Positions 12,228 to 23,815 of a stretch of 64,000 nucleotides of DNA are shown piece after piece. The stretch is from contig JADGJA010000008.1 in the NCBI GenBank assembly GCA_027596035.1, positions 25,070 to 89,069 of the forward strand, in the 5' to 3' direction. Below the pieces are notes generated by a model. The model was not told the DNA's origin. It saw only the letters and a program-made list of their open reading frames with translations, and did no database searches. Source of the DNA: Thoreauomyces humboldtii (Eukaryota; Chytridiomycota; Chytridiomycetes; Spizellomycetales; Powellomycetaceae). Every line of letters starts with the position of its first letter. The first letter of the stretch is position 1. The position numbers and the translations under genes are program-made.

Positions 12228-12921
12228 CTAAACTCCCGGATCCAGCTGAACATAGGATTCATCGGGTGCTTGTCTGAGCTCCTTGTAGAAATCTATGCAG
12301 CACTTTGCATAGTAGATCTAACCAAAAGACCTTAGCCAAAGATCCAAATGAGAGGCAGCACATGAGAGCGGTCACTCACGCCAAACACCGCCTGCAGCAT
12401 GCCCCAGATCCGTATCCAGAGAGGAAACAAATCCGCGACGCATTCGTTTGCAGGTGTCGTCGCGTCGCACAAGGATGATCTCGGTACGAAGAGAAACCCC
12501 AACATCAAAACGAAAGCGAGGACATTGGAGAAGATGGAAAACTTGGCAATAAGAGCGATCCAGCGCATCCACCGTACTTTGCTCTGATTACCATAGCGGC
12601 CATGAGGTCAATAACGGGAATTCGTCTAAACGTTACTTGCTGCCCTCACATCGAAGACAGCGTGCATCTGAAGAGCAACCGAGACGAGAGACACAAGGAC
12701 CCAGACGACGCCTATCTGCCCTTGCGCTGCAAAGAACAAGAACCCTGTCACCTGCATATCGAGACGCATTAGCTGACCTCTGAAGGAAATTTAAATAGGT
12801 GGGAAGCACTGACCAGACCGAAGCATTGCAGAAGTATGAGTTTTTTCCTCAACGGCGTTCCTTGCTCTAGCGAGGCTATGGATGTTTGCATCACTTTCCT
12901 GGCGGCTTCGACGACGGACAT
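12228..12921 (-). CDS. Four-TM membrane protein, paralogue B
   Basis: Four phase-0 exons (12921–12814, 12751–12650, 12583–12380, 12317–12228) give 167 aa. The layout matches the gene at 10716–11478: GTPLRKKLILL at the end of exon 1, SKVRWMRWIALIAK at the start of exon 3, and IYYAKCCIDFYKEL in exon 4. Two loop cysteines are again present (SSLCDATTPANEC). Four TM helices are predicted by eye. A near-identical copy of its exon 1 and upstream DNA lies at 39306–39500. The gene is divergent from UVDE and shares a promoter region of about 260 bp. Its function is unknown. Confidence 0.8.
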
Positions 12922-13012
12922 GGTAAGGAAGGGGAAGGTTAGGCTTTGGGAAGATGGACGTTTTCATGAGAGAGAGAGAGTGGGTGACGGTGAAATGGAT
13001 AATGCACAGCCT
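12817..13012. repeat. Dispersed duplication, copy 1 (exon 1 plus upstream of four-TM paralogue B)
   Basis: This segment matches 39306–39500. The first 68 bases are identical between copies and the rest is clearly alignable, with small indels. It covers exon 1 of paralogue B and about 90 bp upstream, ending inside the promoter shared with UVDE. A short GA microsatellite near 12967–12980 is part of both copies. Confidence 0.9.
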
Positions 13013-13179
13013 CTCCCTTGGACAGCCCCAATGCGCGTCATCGCTGCCCCCTCCCCCCCATCAGCAGCACCAAAAACCTCGCGGCCATTTTCCGCTCAAA
13101 ACGTCAACAAGGCACGATCGTCAGCAGATTGACCACCATCGAGTGCTAGAGACGATCGTCTGCGTTGGTCATTCCACCA

Positions 13180-14841
13180 ATGTCGTCGACTTTACCATCA
13201 CCCTCCGCGTCGGGAGCAGCTCACGTCGGGAGGCTGGGTTATGCCTGTCTGAATACGGTACTTCGAGCTCAGATGCCCAGCGTTTTCTCCTCGCGAACCT
13301 GTCGTCTCGCCACTATCCAGGCCCTCGGTCCCGCTCACGCTCATGCCCTCGCCCTGCGGAACGTCAAGGACCTCATCCCCATGTTGGAGTGGAATCACAG
13401 GCACAACATCAGGTTCATGCGGCTGTCGAGCGAGATGCTACCTCTGGCCAGCCATCCCGAAGTCGGATACAACGTGAAAGATGTCGAGGGATTGGTCGAC
13501 GTCCTGAAGGAGGTCGGAGATCTAGCGAGAGCGAACGGTACGCGGTTGACGATGCATCCCGGACAGTTCGTGCAGCTGGCCAGTCCGCGAGAGGTTGTCT
13601 TCGAGGCGGCCCTGCGGGACCTGGAGATTCACTGCGACATCCTGGACGCCATCGGATTGGGAAAGGATTCGATCATGATCATCCACATGGGCGGCGTCTA
13701 CGGTGACAAACCGAGCACCCTCGAGCGTTTCCACACTCGATGGGCTCTCGTTCCACCACGGATCCAAGCTCGCATCGTCCTTGAGAACGATGACATGTGC
13801 TATAGCGTCTCGGACATACTACCGACGTGCGAGGCTCTCCAGATCCCGCTCGTGCTGGACTGGCACCATGCCTCCATCATCACGGACGAACACCCACCGG
13901 AGTTCTACCTCCCACGGATACTGAAGATATGGCGAGATCGAGGCATCACGCCAAAGCAGCACGTGTCGGACCCCCAAGTGGGAGCCGTCACCCCGTTCGA
14001 GAGACGCAAGCACGCCAAGCGCGTTGCGGCCCTACCGACAGGATGGACCCCGGACATCGATCTGATGGTCGAGGCAAAGGACAAGGAGCAGGCGGTGTTG
14101 CACCTCTATCGGGTCCATGGGATGTTTGAGGTGGACGAGGAATATCCTGTCAGTGCGGCCAGGCAGGAAGAGCTGGCCAAGCTGGGACGGCGAGCCGAGA
14201 AGAAGCCGAAGGTTGAGAAGCTTGAAGTCGATGAGGACGGCGTTGCGTTGCCAAAGAAATTACGGAAAAGGCGAGCGGCGAAAGTTAAGAAGGAGGAGGA
14301 GGAAGACGACGGAGAAGAACTGGCCGACGAGGCCGACTTGGCGCTCACTCCTCCAACGCCGGCAAAGAAACGAGCTCCGCGCAAGAAAGCAATAAAGTCA
14401 GAACTGCAAGCTGAACCCCTCTCCGAGGACGTAGCACTCTCCGAAGCTGCGACCACTGGGAAGCGGAAACGAGCAGCAGCCAAGAAAACTAAAGTCAAGG
14501 AAGAGATAGCAGGACCCGATCAGCAAGCACCCTCAGCGAAACGAAAGCGTGCAGCTGTTAAAGTGGAACAGGTTGATGAGGGTTCGTTGGACACCTTGAC
14601 AACGGACGCATTGTCTGTCCTCTCAACTGCTAACAAATCTCGTCCACGCGGACGTGGTCGTTGTCCTACTGGTCCTCTTCCAGTCGTACTTCCGCCATCG
14701 CCCAACCTTTCGCAAGATGAACCGTTTTCCGAAGAGCAAATCAAGCAGTCAATGATGCGAGAAATTCTATTGGAGGATATGGAGATCACTGCAGCGGATG
14801 CCAGAGCTCAGCGGGCCAGGAGGAGATCGAGGCCGGACTAA
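13180..14841 (+). CDS. UV damage endonuclease (UVDE/Uve1) with a long basic C-terminal tail
   Basis: A single exon of 553 aa. The N-terminal ~300 residues form the UVDE TIM-barrel: GYACLNTVLR, RFMRLSSEMLPLASHP, LTMHPGQFVQLASP, IIHMGGVYGDK, LENDD and LDWHH carry the metal-binding His/Glu/Asp residues. The enzyme nicks DNA 5' of UV photoproducts and starts an alternative excision repair. The last ~230 residues are Lys/Arg/Glu-rich with repeated KRKRAA-type basic patches and an RPRGRGR stretch (14641–14661), suggesting DNA or nuclear targeting. Known fungal UVDEs carry their extra region mainly N-terminally. The first in-frame ATG at 13180 gives a short leader before the barrel. Confidence 0.95.
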   Translation: MSSTLPSPSASGAAHVGRLGYACLNTVLRAQMPSVFSSRTCRLATIQALGPAHAHALALRNVKDLIPMLEWNHRHNIRFMRLSSEMLPLASHPEVGYNVKDVEGLVDVLKEVGDLARANGTRLTMHPGQFVQLASPREVVFEAALRDLEIHCDILDAIGLGKDSIMIIHMGGVYGDKPSTLERFHTRWALVPPRIQARIVLENDDMCYSVSDILPTCEALQIPLVLDWHHASIITDEHPPEFYLPRILKIWRDRGITPKQHVSDPQVGAVTPFERRKHAKRVAALPTGWTPDIDLMVEAKDKEQAVLHLYRVHGMFEVDEEYPVSAARQEELAKLGRRAEKKPKVEKLEVDEDGVALPKKLRKRRAAKVKKEEEEDDGEELADEADLALTPPTPAKKRAPRKKAIKSELQAEPLSEDVALSEAATTGKRKRAAAKKTKVKEEIAGPDQQAPSAKRKRAAVKVEQVDEGSLDTLTTDALSVLSTANKSRPRGRGRCPTGPLPVVLPPSPNLSQDEPFSEEQIKQSMMREILLEDMEITAADARAQRARRRSRPD

Positions 14842-15250
14842 TACGTGTGATTGATAATTGCGTTAATATACCAGACAATTCGTCGCAAATAGTTCATAAC
14901 AGAAGTCGACGCTGCTCCACCGACGCTAATCATGTCTTGCTCGGGGAAATTGGAGAGGAATGTCGGCACGGCGACTACATGCCGGTACAGGAAGTCCATA
15001 TCATTGTGATGACGAGGTCAGCAGGACCTCAACAGGCGTATATGATGTTGCCTCTCCGTGTAACCATAATGCTATCCCAGAATCGCCCAATCTACACTGC
15101 TGCGTTGGAGAAGACCTCTGTCAACTTGTCGCGTATGAAAGCGTTCTCCGTTCGGAGTCGACGTCCAGGTCCATCTTTGGAGACTTCCTGCCCAATTCCG
15201 GCAATGATTGTTTGGAAAGAAGATATCGTAATAACGAAAGCCAGAACCCC
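14842..15250. other. Convergent intergenic region
   Basis: Between the ends of UVDE and the V-ATPase subunit gene. Nothing was recognised; ORFs there have no family features. Confidence 0.5.
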
Positions 15251-15734
15251 TCATGACTCCCCAAAAAGCCTCTGCACCCGTTTCAAAACAGAGTCCTGGA
15301 CATAATACGCGCTGGTTAGCTGAATCTGATCAACCGGAGAATAACGAAACCATTAGCGCCCACCTTCGATGGATCGTACGGCCTGTCCTTGCTGGGGATC
15401 TCCAGGATCGTGGGAAATGCCTGAGTGTAGTCGTCGAGCAGGTGCCGGATCTCGTCGCCGACCTGCTGCGTGATCAAGATGATAGCAATGTCTTTTCGGT
15501 TTGTGAATTCCTCGAACGCTTCTTCGATTTTGGGCAATGGCGTCTTGGAATCCACCACCAAGAAGTTGGGCTTTTGCTTCGTGTCCATGTGCCCGATGCC
15601 GGCAAGGAGCAAACCAGTCACGGAATCCTTTAAACGATAAGATTAGCGTTCGTGAGGGCATTGGGAGGCACGTGTGCGGGTACCTCGTCACCGATGGCCG
15701 CAATCAGAATGCGGTCCTTTTGCAGGTGCGCCAT
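15251..15734 (-). CDS. VMA7: V-type proton ATPase subunit F (Vma7)
   Basis: Three exons (15734–15684, 15627–15364, 15295–15251) encode 119 aa, the family's usual length. The sequence begins [22 protein letters not shown], typical of subunit F. It contains [14 protein letters not shown] and ends [15 protein letters not shown] with the intron before that last helix. The protein sits in the central stalk of the vacuolar ATPase V1 sector and couples ATP hydrolysis to rotation. Confidence 0.95.
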
Positions 15735-16426
15735 TCTGTCGTATGCAAGCGGAAGGAGCGGGAGGAGTGGTGGAGGTTACTGGGGCGACAGCGCTTTTTT
15801 GTTTCAAGATAGTCGGGTTGGAACGGTCAGTGTTTGTTGGGATTTCGGGATGACGGTGTGAGAAATGACAGAAAGGTCGCCGACGCGCATACGCACCACT
15901 GCACATCAACCAATTGCACACAATGGGTCGACGAAACCGGTCCCGGTACGTACTGTACTGAGCACATATTAGAATTCCTGCACATCTTCCTAAGCGGGAT
16001 GTATGCTCTATTTGTCGCATTGGGCATTAGGTGAGCCCAATACTGAAACTGAAGGAATTCGATTGACCGCTTGCACATCGCCGCACTCTGGAAGCCGCTT
16101 TTCAGCATACTGCTTCCTTAGATACTGTACATACTGTCTGCCACTACGGAACATCATTTTTCCGACAAAGGGCAACCGTAATATGACCGCCCTGTTGCTC
16201 GGGTGGTGCAGAACTTGGTCTATGGTGGGAGCTGTCGAGACGCGATGCCAGGTCCGTAGCAGGCATCCTCTGGCCTGACGTTGAAGCATCCCCTCAAGCC
16301 TGTCCCTCACCTGACGAGGACGACACGGACCTGACCCTCTTAATCACATAAAGAAACGCAGAAGAGAACACGGCCATCTAGCATTTGGTTGGAGAACCGC
16401 GCTCGCTTTCGTACTTACTACCCGCC
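15735..16426. other. Divergent promoter region
   Basis: About 690 bp between VMA7 (minus) and the TFIIF gene (plus). No exon or repeat is supported. Confidence 0.5.
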
Positions 16427-18911
16427 ATGTACCAAGGACCGCCAGGACCGGGGTTTCCAGCTCCGGCCCCAGCGCTAGTCTACACCCTCCTCTCATCAGC
16501 CCCACAAGATCCAATCACCCACAACATCATGCGCATCCCGGATCCAAAGTTCAACCTCGATACCATGATCCCGCCGGTCCGAATGGTTCGTGAGAAACCT
16601 GAGCCCCGAAGACGACGAGAGGACCCAGCCGCCGCCGCGCAAGCTGGAGACGGTACGATAAAACCAGAGGGTGCAGAGGGCGACGTCGCACCTGCTGATG
16701 GAAAGGAGAAGCCCGACACCACCAAAATCGCACCTTTCGGGAATGCTATTAAAACCCGTCAAAAGCGATTCCACAAGAAAACAAAGATCTACACACTATC
16801 CCGTGACCCGAGCTTGGTACACGGGCCAAACGGACCACCACCAAAGAAATACAAGCGGGATCCGGACCGGCATCCATATGTCTTGTCCGATTTTGAGGGT
16901 ACCACTCAGTACAGCGGTCAGGTGCAGGGCCAGACGGACAGCACGTACATGGCGTTCGTAGTGCAGGTGCGTGCGTCTCCACGGGGTTCTCTGGCCGACG
17001 ATCACTGTCGTGCTCACGGGAACGTACCTAACCTTTTACTCAACAGGGGGGAACCTTGAAAGCGGTGCCAATCTCGAAGTGGTACAAGTTCATGCCTCAG
17101 GCGAAATACCGCACTTACACCGCAGAGGAAGCCGCCGAAATGATGAAGAAACAGAGTAGAAAGCGTTTGGACACTTGGGTGATGCATCGAAAGAATAAAA
17201 CGGAAGATGGCGCCGCCGTCAATGTCAAAGAAGAGCCGACAGATGTCAAGCCGAAAGAAGAGAAGGCTTACATGAAGAAGCTCCTCGGTACCGAGTAAGA
17301 TATCGCCTTCCTCTTGTGCCCTGGATCAAGTTCCTTGACTGACTTGAGAACCCAACCGCAGCGGTCAGGATATGGTGCGCGATGGGCGGGACCGGAAAGA
17401 CGATGACGCTGCGGAACTTGATTTTGAGGCGGGCTTCTCGGACGACGAGGACATTCGTTTCGGGATGGAGGACGAGGAGGATGAGAAGGAAGCAAAAAAC
17501 AGGCAGTATGGCAAACACGGGAAGCGGTCAGGATTTATGGATGACGACGATGCGGACGATGACGATGAGAGGGGCGAACAACAGCGATCGAAGAGTTCAT
17601 CGGCCGTTGGGAAGGTATGAGAACATGGGTATAAAAAGGGCTTTTGTATACTGGGTATACTGGTGACTGACTGACTGACTCTCCACGACTGGCAGAAACT
17701 AAAAAATGCATTGAAGAAAGTGGACCAGGCAGATGAGGTCGATCTTCCGGACGAGGAAAATCCTTACAATAGCGAAATGGTAGCCGTAAATGGTACTACG
17801 CTGTTCACCTCCACGACTTCTAATGCCCCTGCAGGAGGACAGCGACGACGATGAGCCGGAACCAGAAGATCCGGACGTGAAACTGGAACCAGGAGTCAAG
17901 CGCAAGGCGGACGGTGAAACGCCCGGTGGACTAGCGCCGGGAATGATCAAAAAGCTGAAAGGGGATGGGGGAGTGTCGCCAGCCATGTCGTCACCAGAGT
18001 ATTCGGCAACAATTGGTCGTAAGAAGAAGCCGACCCGATCCCCCATGCATCCCGGGGCAATGTCCTCCAGTCCCCTTGGACGCGCAGGGAGTTCTTCTCC
18101 AGCTTCTGGAAACAGTCCGATGGGAAGCTCGAAGCTAGGCAAAAAGCGAAAAGGCGCCGCAAGCTCAGATGACGAGAGGTCTGACAAGGTTTGTCCGGAC
18201 ATGATCCTGCCATTTGATATCCCTTAGTACAAGCTAACCCGTGTCGTTTCCTCATACAGAAAGCTCGGCCAGACAACCGACCAATCTCGACGGGCTCCGC
18301 TACAGAAATGCTCAAACACCTCTCAGGACGCGCAGCCAGTCCACCACATTCAGACAGCTCTGGACGCCCATCCTCCATTCGAGCCAAGTCAACTATCGGT
18401 GGGCGTCCCAAGGGGACTGCCAGTGGAAAGAGTACGCCGCTTGCGGAGGGCTCGTCGATGGGAGGGCAAGCGTCGCCTGGCGGGCAGACCGGAACTCCCA
18501 AAAGCACGGGTAGCGGCGGAGGGGCGAGCGGCAAGCGAAAAGCACCTGCTGGTTCAACCGGCGCAAAAGTCAAGCGAACTGCACAGACCAGTCCGCTGGC
18601 AACCGGTTCATCGACCGGTGCTCCACGTAAGTTTGCTCGCAATGGTCCTTGTGATGCCGCCTTTTTCCTCACATGCAGTTCCCTGGTGCATTGTAGGCCC
18701 TCTTACGGATGCTGTCATTCAGACGGCTTTCCGAAACTGCAACAAGGAGCACATCGACCTCAAGGAGCTTCTTGCTGAGGTTGTGAAGATCGCCGGAAGT
18801 CGGTCTCACACGGAGCTGCGAAACGAGATTCAACCGGCATTCAAGACCATCCTTAAGCTTGTTAAGCGAGATGAGAAAACCCTTGTCACCCTTAGACAGC
18901 CCGGCAATTGA
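16427..18911 (+). CDS. TFG1: TFIIF alpha subunit (Rap74/Tfg1)
   Basis: Seven exons (16427–16966, 17047–17294, 17362–17614, 17696 to 17779 or 17785, 17835–18188, 18260–18626, about 18679–18911) give roughly 690 aa. The N-terminal dimerisation region includes KKTKIYTLSRDP and SDFEGTTQYSG. It continues across intron 1 to ISKWYKFMPQAKYRTYTAEEAEE-like sequence. The middle is highly acidic (DDDDADDDDE), then Ser/Gly-rich and disordered. The last ~65 residues form the winged-helix domain (DAVIQTAF, IDLKELLAEV, LKLVKRDEKTL). TFIIF binds RNA polymerase II and acts in initiation and elongation. The exon 4 donor and the last acceptor each have two plausible choices. Confidence 0.88.
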
Positions 18912-19188
18912 GCGTTTTATCTAGTGCGGGTGTAGTTCTCTTGCGTTATAACCTTTCAAGCGCTGCCACGATGCGTCGCGTCGGCCTGAGCGTTCGTCCG
19001 GCAGTTTCGGACTCGTGATGTCACAACGTTCGGGGCATAATTAGCTCATGACGCATTGGCTCGGATTTCGGAGAAGGGACACTCCCCAGGCAGTCTGCGA
19101 GGTCGCAGCGGAAAAACGCCAGGCACTGCTACACTACAAATAGTATCGACCCTTTGAGTCCCCCAGAAGATAGATCAAGTTATCGTGC

Positions 19189-19924
19189 ATGCTACTCGCA
19201 ACTTCCTCCTTCCTGACCGGCGCACTTGTCCTTCTCTCCGCATCTACTCTCGTCACCGCACAACAGATCGATCTCCCCATCATGGCATCCTCACTCTCAT
19301 CCGCAGCGGCCAACGCCTCCGGAGCCGCGACCGCGAAGTACTCCACCCTGATCACGAACGTCCTCAAACTGTACACCACCCGGGATCCCGCCGTGCAAGC
19401 CAAGATCCTTGAGGATCATTACCTGCCGACAGCGACCTTCGAGGATCCCCTCATGATCGTGAACGGAACGACTTCCATCGTCAGCCAGTTCCATGCCCTC
19501 CTGTCCGCCTTCTCCAGCATTGACGCGACCCAGGGTCTTCCGAACAACCTGTCTGCTACACCGACCATCGAGACCGCCGATGCGGCGTCCCTGTCGAAAG
19601 GCATCGAGACCCTCGTCATCCCAAATACCCAGGTTTACAAGAACGAGAAGGCCAAGATCGGGCCAAAGGAGATTTCGATCGAGGCGAACACGTTCCTCCA
19701 GGTCGAGCAGGCCAGCGGAAAGGTCGTGTACCACAAGGTATGACCCTCACGCTCAGAATCCTTTCCTGTAGTGCTCCGTTTTCTCATGCATTGTTCTCCT
19801 GTAGGACGAATGGCTGAACCACAAGTTTGAGAACCCAACTCTGATCAAGAAGGCCAGCGGAGCTACCAGCTCTGCCATCTTCAAGCTCTTCAACATCGGA
19901 GGGTCCGAGAAGCCCGCCCATTGA
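19189..19924 (+). CDS. Secreted protein, possibly SnoaL/NTF2-like fold
   Basis: Two exons (19189–19737, 19805–19924) give 222 aa. A signal peptide is clear at residues 1–24 (hydrophobic core LTGALVLLSASTLVTA, cleavage before QQ). The mature part has DHYLPTATFEDPLMIVNG, resembling the nuclear-import/polyketide-cyclase-like (SnoaL) pattern of a small alpha+beta barrel, and later TFLQVEQASGKVVYHKDEW. Two or three N-glycosylation sequons are present. The substrate is unknown. The fold assignment comes from the motif pattern only. Confidence 0.75.
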
Positions 19925-20113
19925 TCTTGCTCGTTCGCTGCATACTCCTTCGCTCGCGCCTGCTGCTATGCTGTACATTTTATCAATATATCTAAATAAC
20001 TTTCGAATTGTCGACGTTGCATTATGATATGTGGGTTCACAACCTACTGAACATGCGCATATCTCACTGCTTTGATTGTGTATGGAACAATCTACGAGCA
20101 CCCCTCGTGCTAT

Positions 20114-20756
20114 CTAGTTCCCACCAAACACCTCGTGAATCCTGTCCCACGTCCTCTCAAAGTGCGTCGCGCACTCATACCCGTTCGGGTTCTTGTCCAG
20201 ATACTTCTGGTGGTAATCTTCGGCGTTCCAGAACACGGTTAGCGGCTCCACCGTCGTCGAGATCTGATGGGTGCCGAAGTGGTGTTGAAGATCGTGGACG
20301 GCGGCTTCCGCGAGCTTCTTCTGTTCAGGAGTGGAGTAGAAGATGGCGGATCGATATTGCGTCCCTTTGTCACCGCCTTGACAGTTCTTTGTCGTCGGGT
20401 CGTGCATCCGGAAGCTGAAGGAAAGTGTTGAAATGTCAGGAGATCCAAAGCCCTCTTGCTAGTCGGAGGGGACAGACGAGCTTCAATCCTGATACGTACT
20501 GAAAGTCTAGGAGCTCGGCGTAAGAGATCTCGGATGGATCGTACTGGATGTGGACGACCTCTGCGTGGTCCGTATTTCCGGTGCAGACTTCCTGATAGGA
20601 TGGTTGCTCGGATTTGCCGCCTGCATATCCCACCAGCGTCTTGACCTTTGCTCCGAACTTCTTCTGAAAAGACTTTTCAGAGCCCCAGAAGCATCCTGAG
20701 CCGAATGTGGCCACCGCGAGGGTGTCGGAGGGTGCGAAGCCGGATGCGGAAACCAT
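20114..20756 (-). CDS. Peptide methionine-S-sulfoxide reductase (MsrA)
   Basis: Two exons (20756–20500, 20414–20114) give 185 aa. The catalytic GCFWG motif is present near residue 22. The family's LLDF-HFRMHDPT segment is completed across the intron, followed by DKGTQYRSAIF. The C-terminal part carries VFWNAEDYHQKYL. It reduces oxidised methionine in proteins. An in-frame ATG farther upstream would add about 34 residues, and I chose the one nearest the conserved domain. Confidence 0.95.
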
Positions 20757-21161
20757 GGTCTTTATGTGATGAATGAAGTGATAAGGAAGGCACGAGACGA
20801 TCACACAAACGGTAGATACTGAAGTTCGCGGGAAAGGAAGGATGCAGTACAAAGACAAAGTAAGAGTCTGGTCGATGGTTGTTCGAAAACGGGGAGTTCA
20901 ATGCCCGCTGTTGGCCTTTATATGGCGAGGCTGTCGGGAGGCTGTAGGAATTGCGCAACCCTTCAAACGCGTTGCTCAGTTTCCGCGTGGGCGGGGCACA
21001 GTCACACCGTGCCGCACAGACTACCCAGCCACACGAATGGTTCCCCAGCCCATGCACCGGCAGAACGGCACGAAGTGCGGAACAGAGCCGATGTGAATTA
21101 TAAAGTGGGATGTCATCTAGAAGAAATCTTCTGACCGCCAGCATCGAGACCCTCCGTAGAT
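20757..21161. other. Upstream region of msrA
   Basis: About 400 bp between two minus-strand genes. No separate gene was recognised. Confidence 0.45.
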
Positions 21162-21603
21162 CTAGAACGCTCGTTGACCTGAAATGACTTCCCAGAACAT
21201 GCGGAAGTCCCCACGGAGCGACCAGACTGGGTACTTGAAGGTTGCCGGCCGGTTTTTCTCTGTAAGCAAAGCACCGTCCAACAACTTCAGAGCTTTCCTC
21301 AAGGTATCCCACATGCCTGTGAAAAGACTATAGTTTCGTTTTCCTCTCACCGAAGAAGAAATGACCGACCCACGCGAAACCGTAGCCGATGAGGGGAACG
21401 TAAAGGAGCAGGGATGCGTCGTTGAGCAGGGCGTAAGTGGTGGACGCGAGGACCAGGCCCGATCCGGTGAAATGGAGTCGTCTGCACACGCGGTTTGAGT
21501 GCTCCCCCAGGTAGAACGGATAGAACTGTGCGAACGAGGTGAAACCCAGGGTGGGGTGAGGTATCGGCTTGTAGGTAGGGTTGGCCAAAGTTGAGGAGCT
21601 CAT
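21162..21603 (-). CDS. DUF962/Mpo1-like membrane protein
   Basis: Two exons (21603–21351, 21259–21162) give 116 aa. The sequence has the DUF962 marks: SFAQFYPFYLGEHSN, RRLHFTGS, two hydrophobic helices, GFAWVGHFFFEKNRPATF and a WSLRGDFRMF end. In yeast, Mpo1 is an ER iron-dependent dioxygenase that shortens 2-hydroxy fatty acids from phytosphingosine. The histidines in EHxN, LHF and GHFF are retained. The protein is shorter than yeast Mpo1 and closer to bacterial and other fungal short forms, so the same reaction is an inference. Confidence 0.88.
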
Positions 21604-22092
21604 TGCGAGACGAAGGGGCCGCTGGCGCCGTTGTGATATGAGCCTGTATGAGGTTGTGCAGAGACGGTCGACGGACGAGTTTGCTGGATCCCGTTCGTGA
21701 TGTGTCGCTCCGTGAACATGCCTTCCTTGTCCGCCTCGACTGGACGCCTGTTCGACAGCGCGCAGCTCCCCAAGGAAAGCCAGGAAAGCTGATGACGTCC
21801 AGTCGGGCAAGCGTCATCTCTCGCGCATGGCAAGTGTGCGGTTCCTCGATAAAGCCGAAACCACCGTCGCACTCCCGTCGTACCGTACTGTATTCCGGTT
21901 ACAAATCTCGTCCTCCTCGCCATCATATATCGATATCAACCCCTCGCTGCCGCCGCCGCCGCCTTACCTCCCTTGGTACTTTGCATCTTACTGTACATCC
22001 TATCCGCAACACGTCAAAACACCAGCATACACGCATCCATCTCCGCCAATTCACAGACCCACTCATCTCCCAATACATCACATTCCATCGCA
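21604..22092. other. Divergent promoter region
   Basis: Between the DUF962 gene (minus) and G6PDH (plus). The right part is CT/CA-rich and probably 5' UTR. No gene is supported. Confidence 0.5.
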
Positions 22093-23815
22093 ATGTCCGA
22101 CTTTGACCACACCACGATCGTCGTTTTCGGCGCATCGGGCGACCTCGCCAAGAAGATGACATACCCCGCCATCTACTCGCTCACCAACCAACCCTCCACG
22201 CCGCTCGAGACTTCCTCCCTCCACGTCATCGGCACGGCTCGCTCAAAGTACTCCAAATCAGAGTTCGCAGACAAGATGCGTCCAGGGCTGGAGGCAAAGG
22301 ACAAGAAGAACGTCGACAAGTTCCTCGAAAGATGCTCCTACGTCGCCCTAAAGGGCTACGACGACACAGAGAGCTTTGGACAGCTGGACAAGGCCATCGC
22401 CGAGAGCGAGCCAAAGGGGAAAAGGTCCCTCCGTCTGTTCTACATCGCTCTCCCTCCGAGCGCCTTCGAGGACGTGGCGAGGAACGTCCGGGCAAAGGCC
22501 TGGAAGTCGGACGACGGAGTCACGAGCAGAATCATCGTGGAGAAGCCGTACGGAAAGGACACGGAAAGCGCAAAGAAGCTCTCCAAGGAACTCGAGAAGA
22601 GCTACTCGGAGGAGGAGGTAGGAGCTCTCTGTCGTATCGTTTTTCTCCGAGCCTTCGGAATGTCTGACCCAGATCTCGGAATCGTCTCAGCTTTACCGAA
22701 TCGATCACTACCTCGGAAAAGAGTCCGTCAAATGCGTGCTTCCCCTTCGCTTCGGGAGCAACCCCTCCCTCTCGGCCACTTGGTCCCGGGAGCACATCTC
22801 TCACGTGACCGTCGACTTCAAGGAAGAGTTCGGCGCGGAGGGACGAGGCGGATACTTTGACGAGTTCGGAATGATCCGAGACGTCATGCAGAACCACCTC
22901 ATGCAATGGATCGTGCTCCTTGGCATGGAACAACCAAAGAGCCTCAGCGCTGAAGACATCCACACTGCCAAGGTGCGCCGGCTGAACATAAAGTTTGTGA
23001 ACACCGCTTGGTTCATCGCGCAGATATTGATGCGTCCATCCTTTGCAGCTCAACTTTATCAAAGAGTGCCGACCTATCAAGCCTGAGGACGTTCTCGTCG
23101 CCCAATACACCGAGTCGAAGAAGGATCCCAAGGAGAAGAAGGCATACGTGGACGACGAGACTGTCAAGGACGACTCGAAGGCCGCGACCTACGCAACTGC
23201 CATCCTTTACGTCGATAACCCGAGGTGGAAGGACGTGCCATTCATCATCCGCGCCGGAAAGGGTGAGTGTGGGGAACTGACTTGGAGATCCGCTCACAAA
23301 ACTGACATTCCAACTTTCCAGCCCTCGACGAGACCCGCGCCGAGTTCACATTGAACTACAAAACCCAAGAAAAGTCCCTGTTCGCCACGCCCTCTGCTCC
23401 ATCCACGTTCACCGTCCGAGACCACCCGGAACGGTCGCACGTTCTCACGCTCATCACGAAGCGAGCCGGGTCGGGGTTCAAGATCACTCCCGCTCCGCTC
23501 GCTCTCCAGTTCTCGGCACCCGAGACCAGCGACGACTACGTTCCCACGGCGTACGAGTCCCTGATCGAGGACGCGGTCCGCGGCGACCACACCTGGTTCC
23601 TGCCCCGGGAGGAGGCCGAGGCCGGCTGGAGGGTGTGGGACGAGGCCATCGCTGGCACCAAGGATCGTCAACCTGTCAAGTACGCGTACGGTGCCAGTGG
23701 CGTTGAGCAGGAGGAAAAGTTCCTCGAGCAGAGGGTTGACAAGAAGGCAGTCTGGGGCACGAAGGCTGACAAGGTCGTTGACGTCGCTGAGAGGTTCGGT
23801 GGGCTCAAGATTTAG
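22093..23815 (+). CDS. ZWF1: Glucose-6-phosphate 1-dehydrogenase
   Basis: Four exons (22093–22617, 22691–22972, 23049–23262, 23322–23815) give 504 aa, the normal length. The NADP site GASGDLAKK is near residue 14. The substrate motif RIDHYLGKE, with the catalytic His and Lys, starts exon 2. The GRGGYFDEFGMIRDVMQNHL block is intact. It catalyses the first oxidative step of the pentose phosphate pathway in the cytosol. The stretch just after RIDHYLGKE (SVKCVLPLRFGSNPSLSATW) is less like the common version (MVQNLLVLRFAN…W), but the frame is open. Confidence 0.97.
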
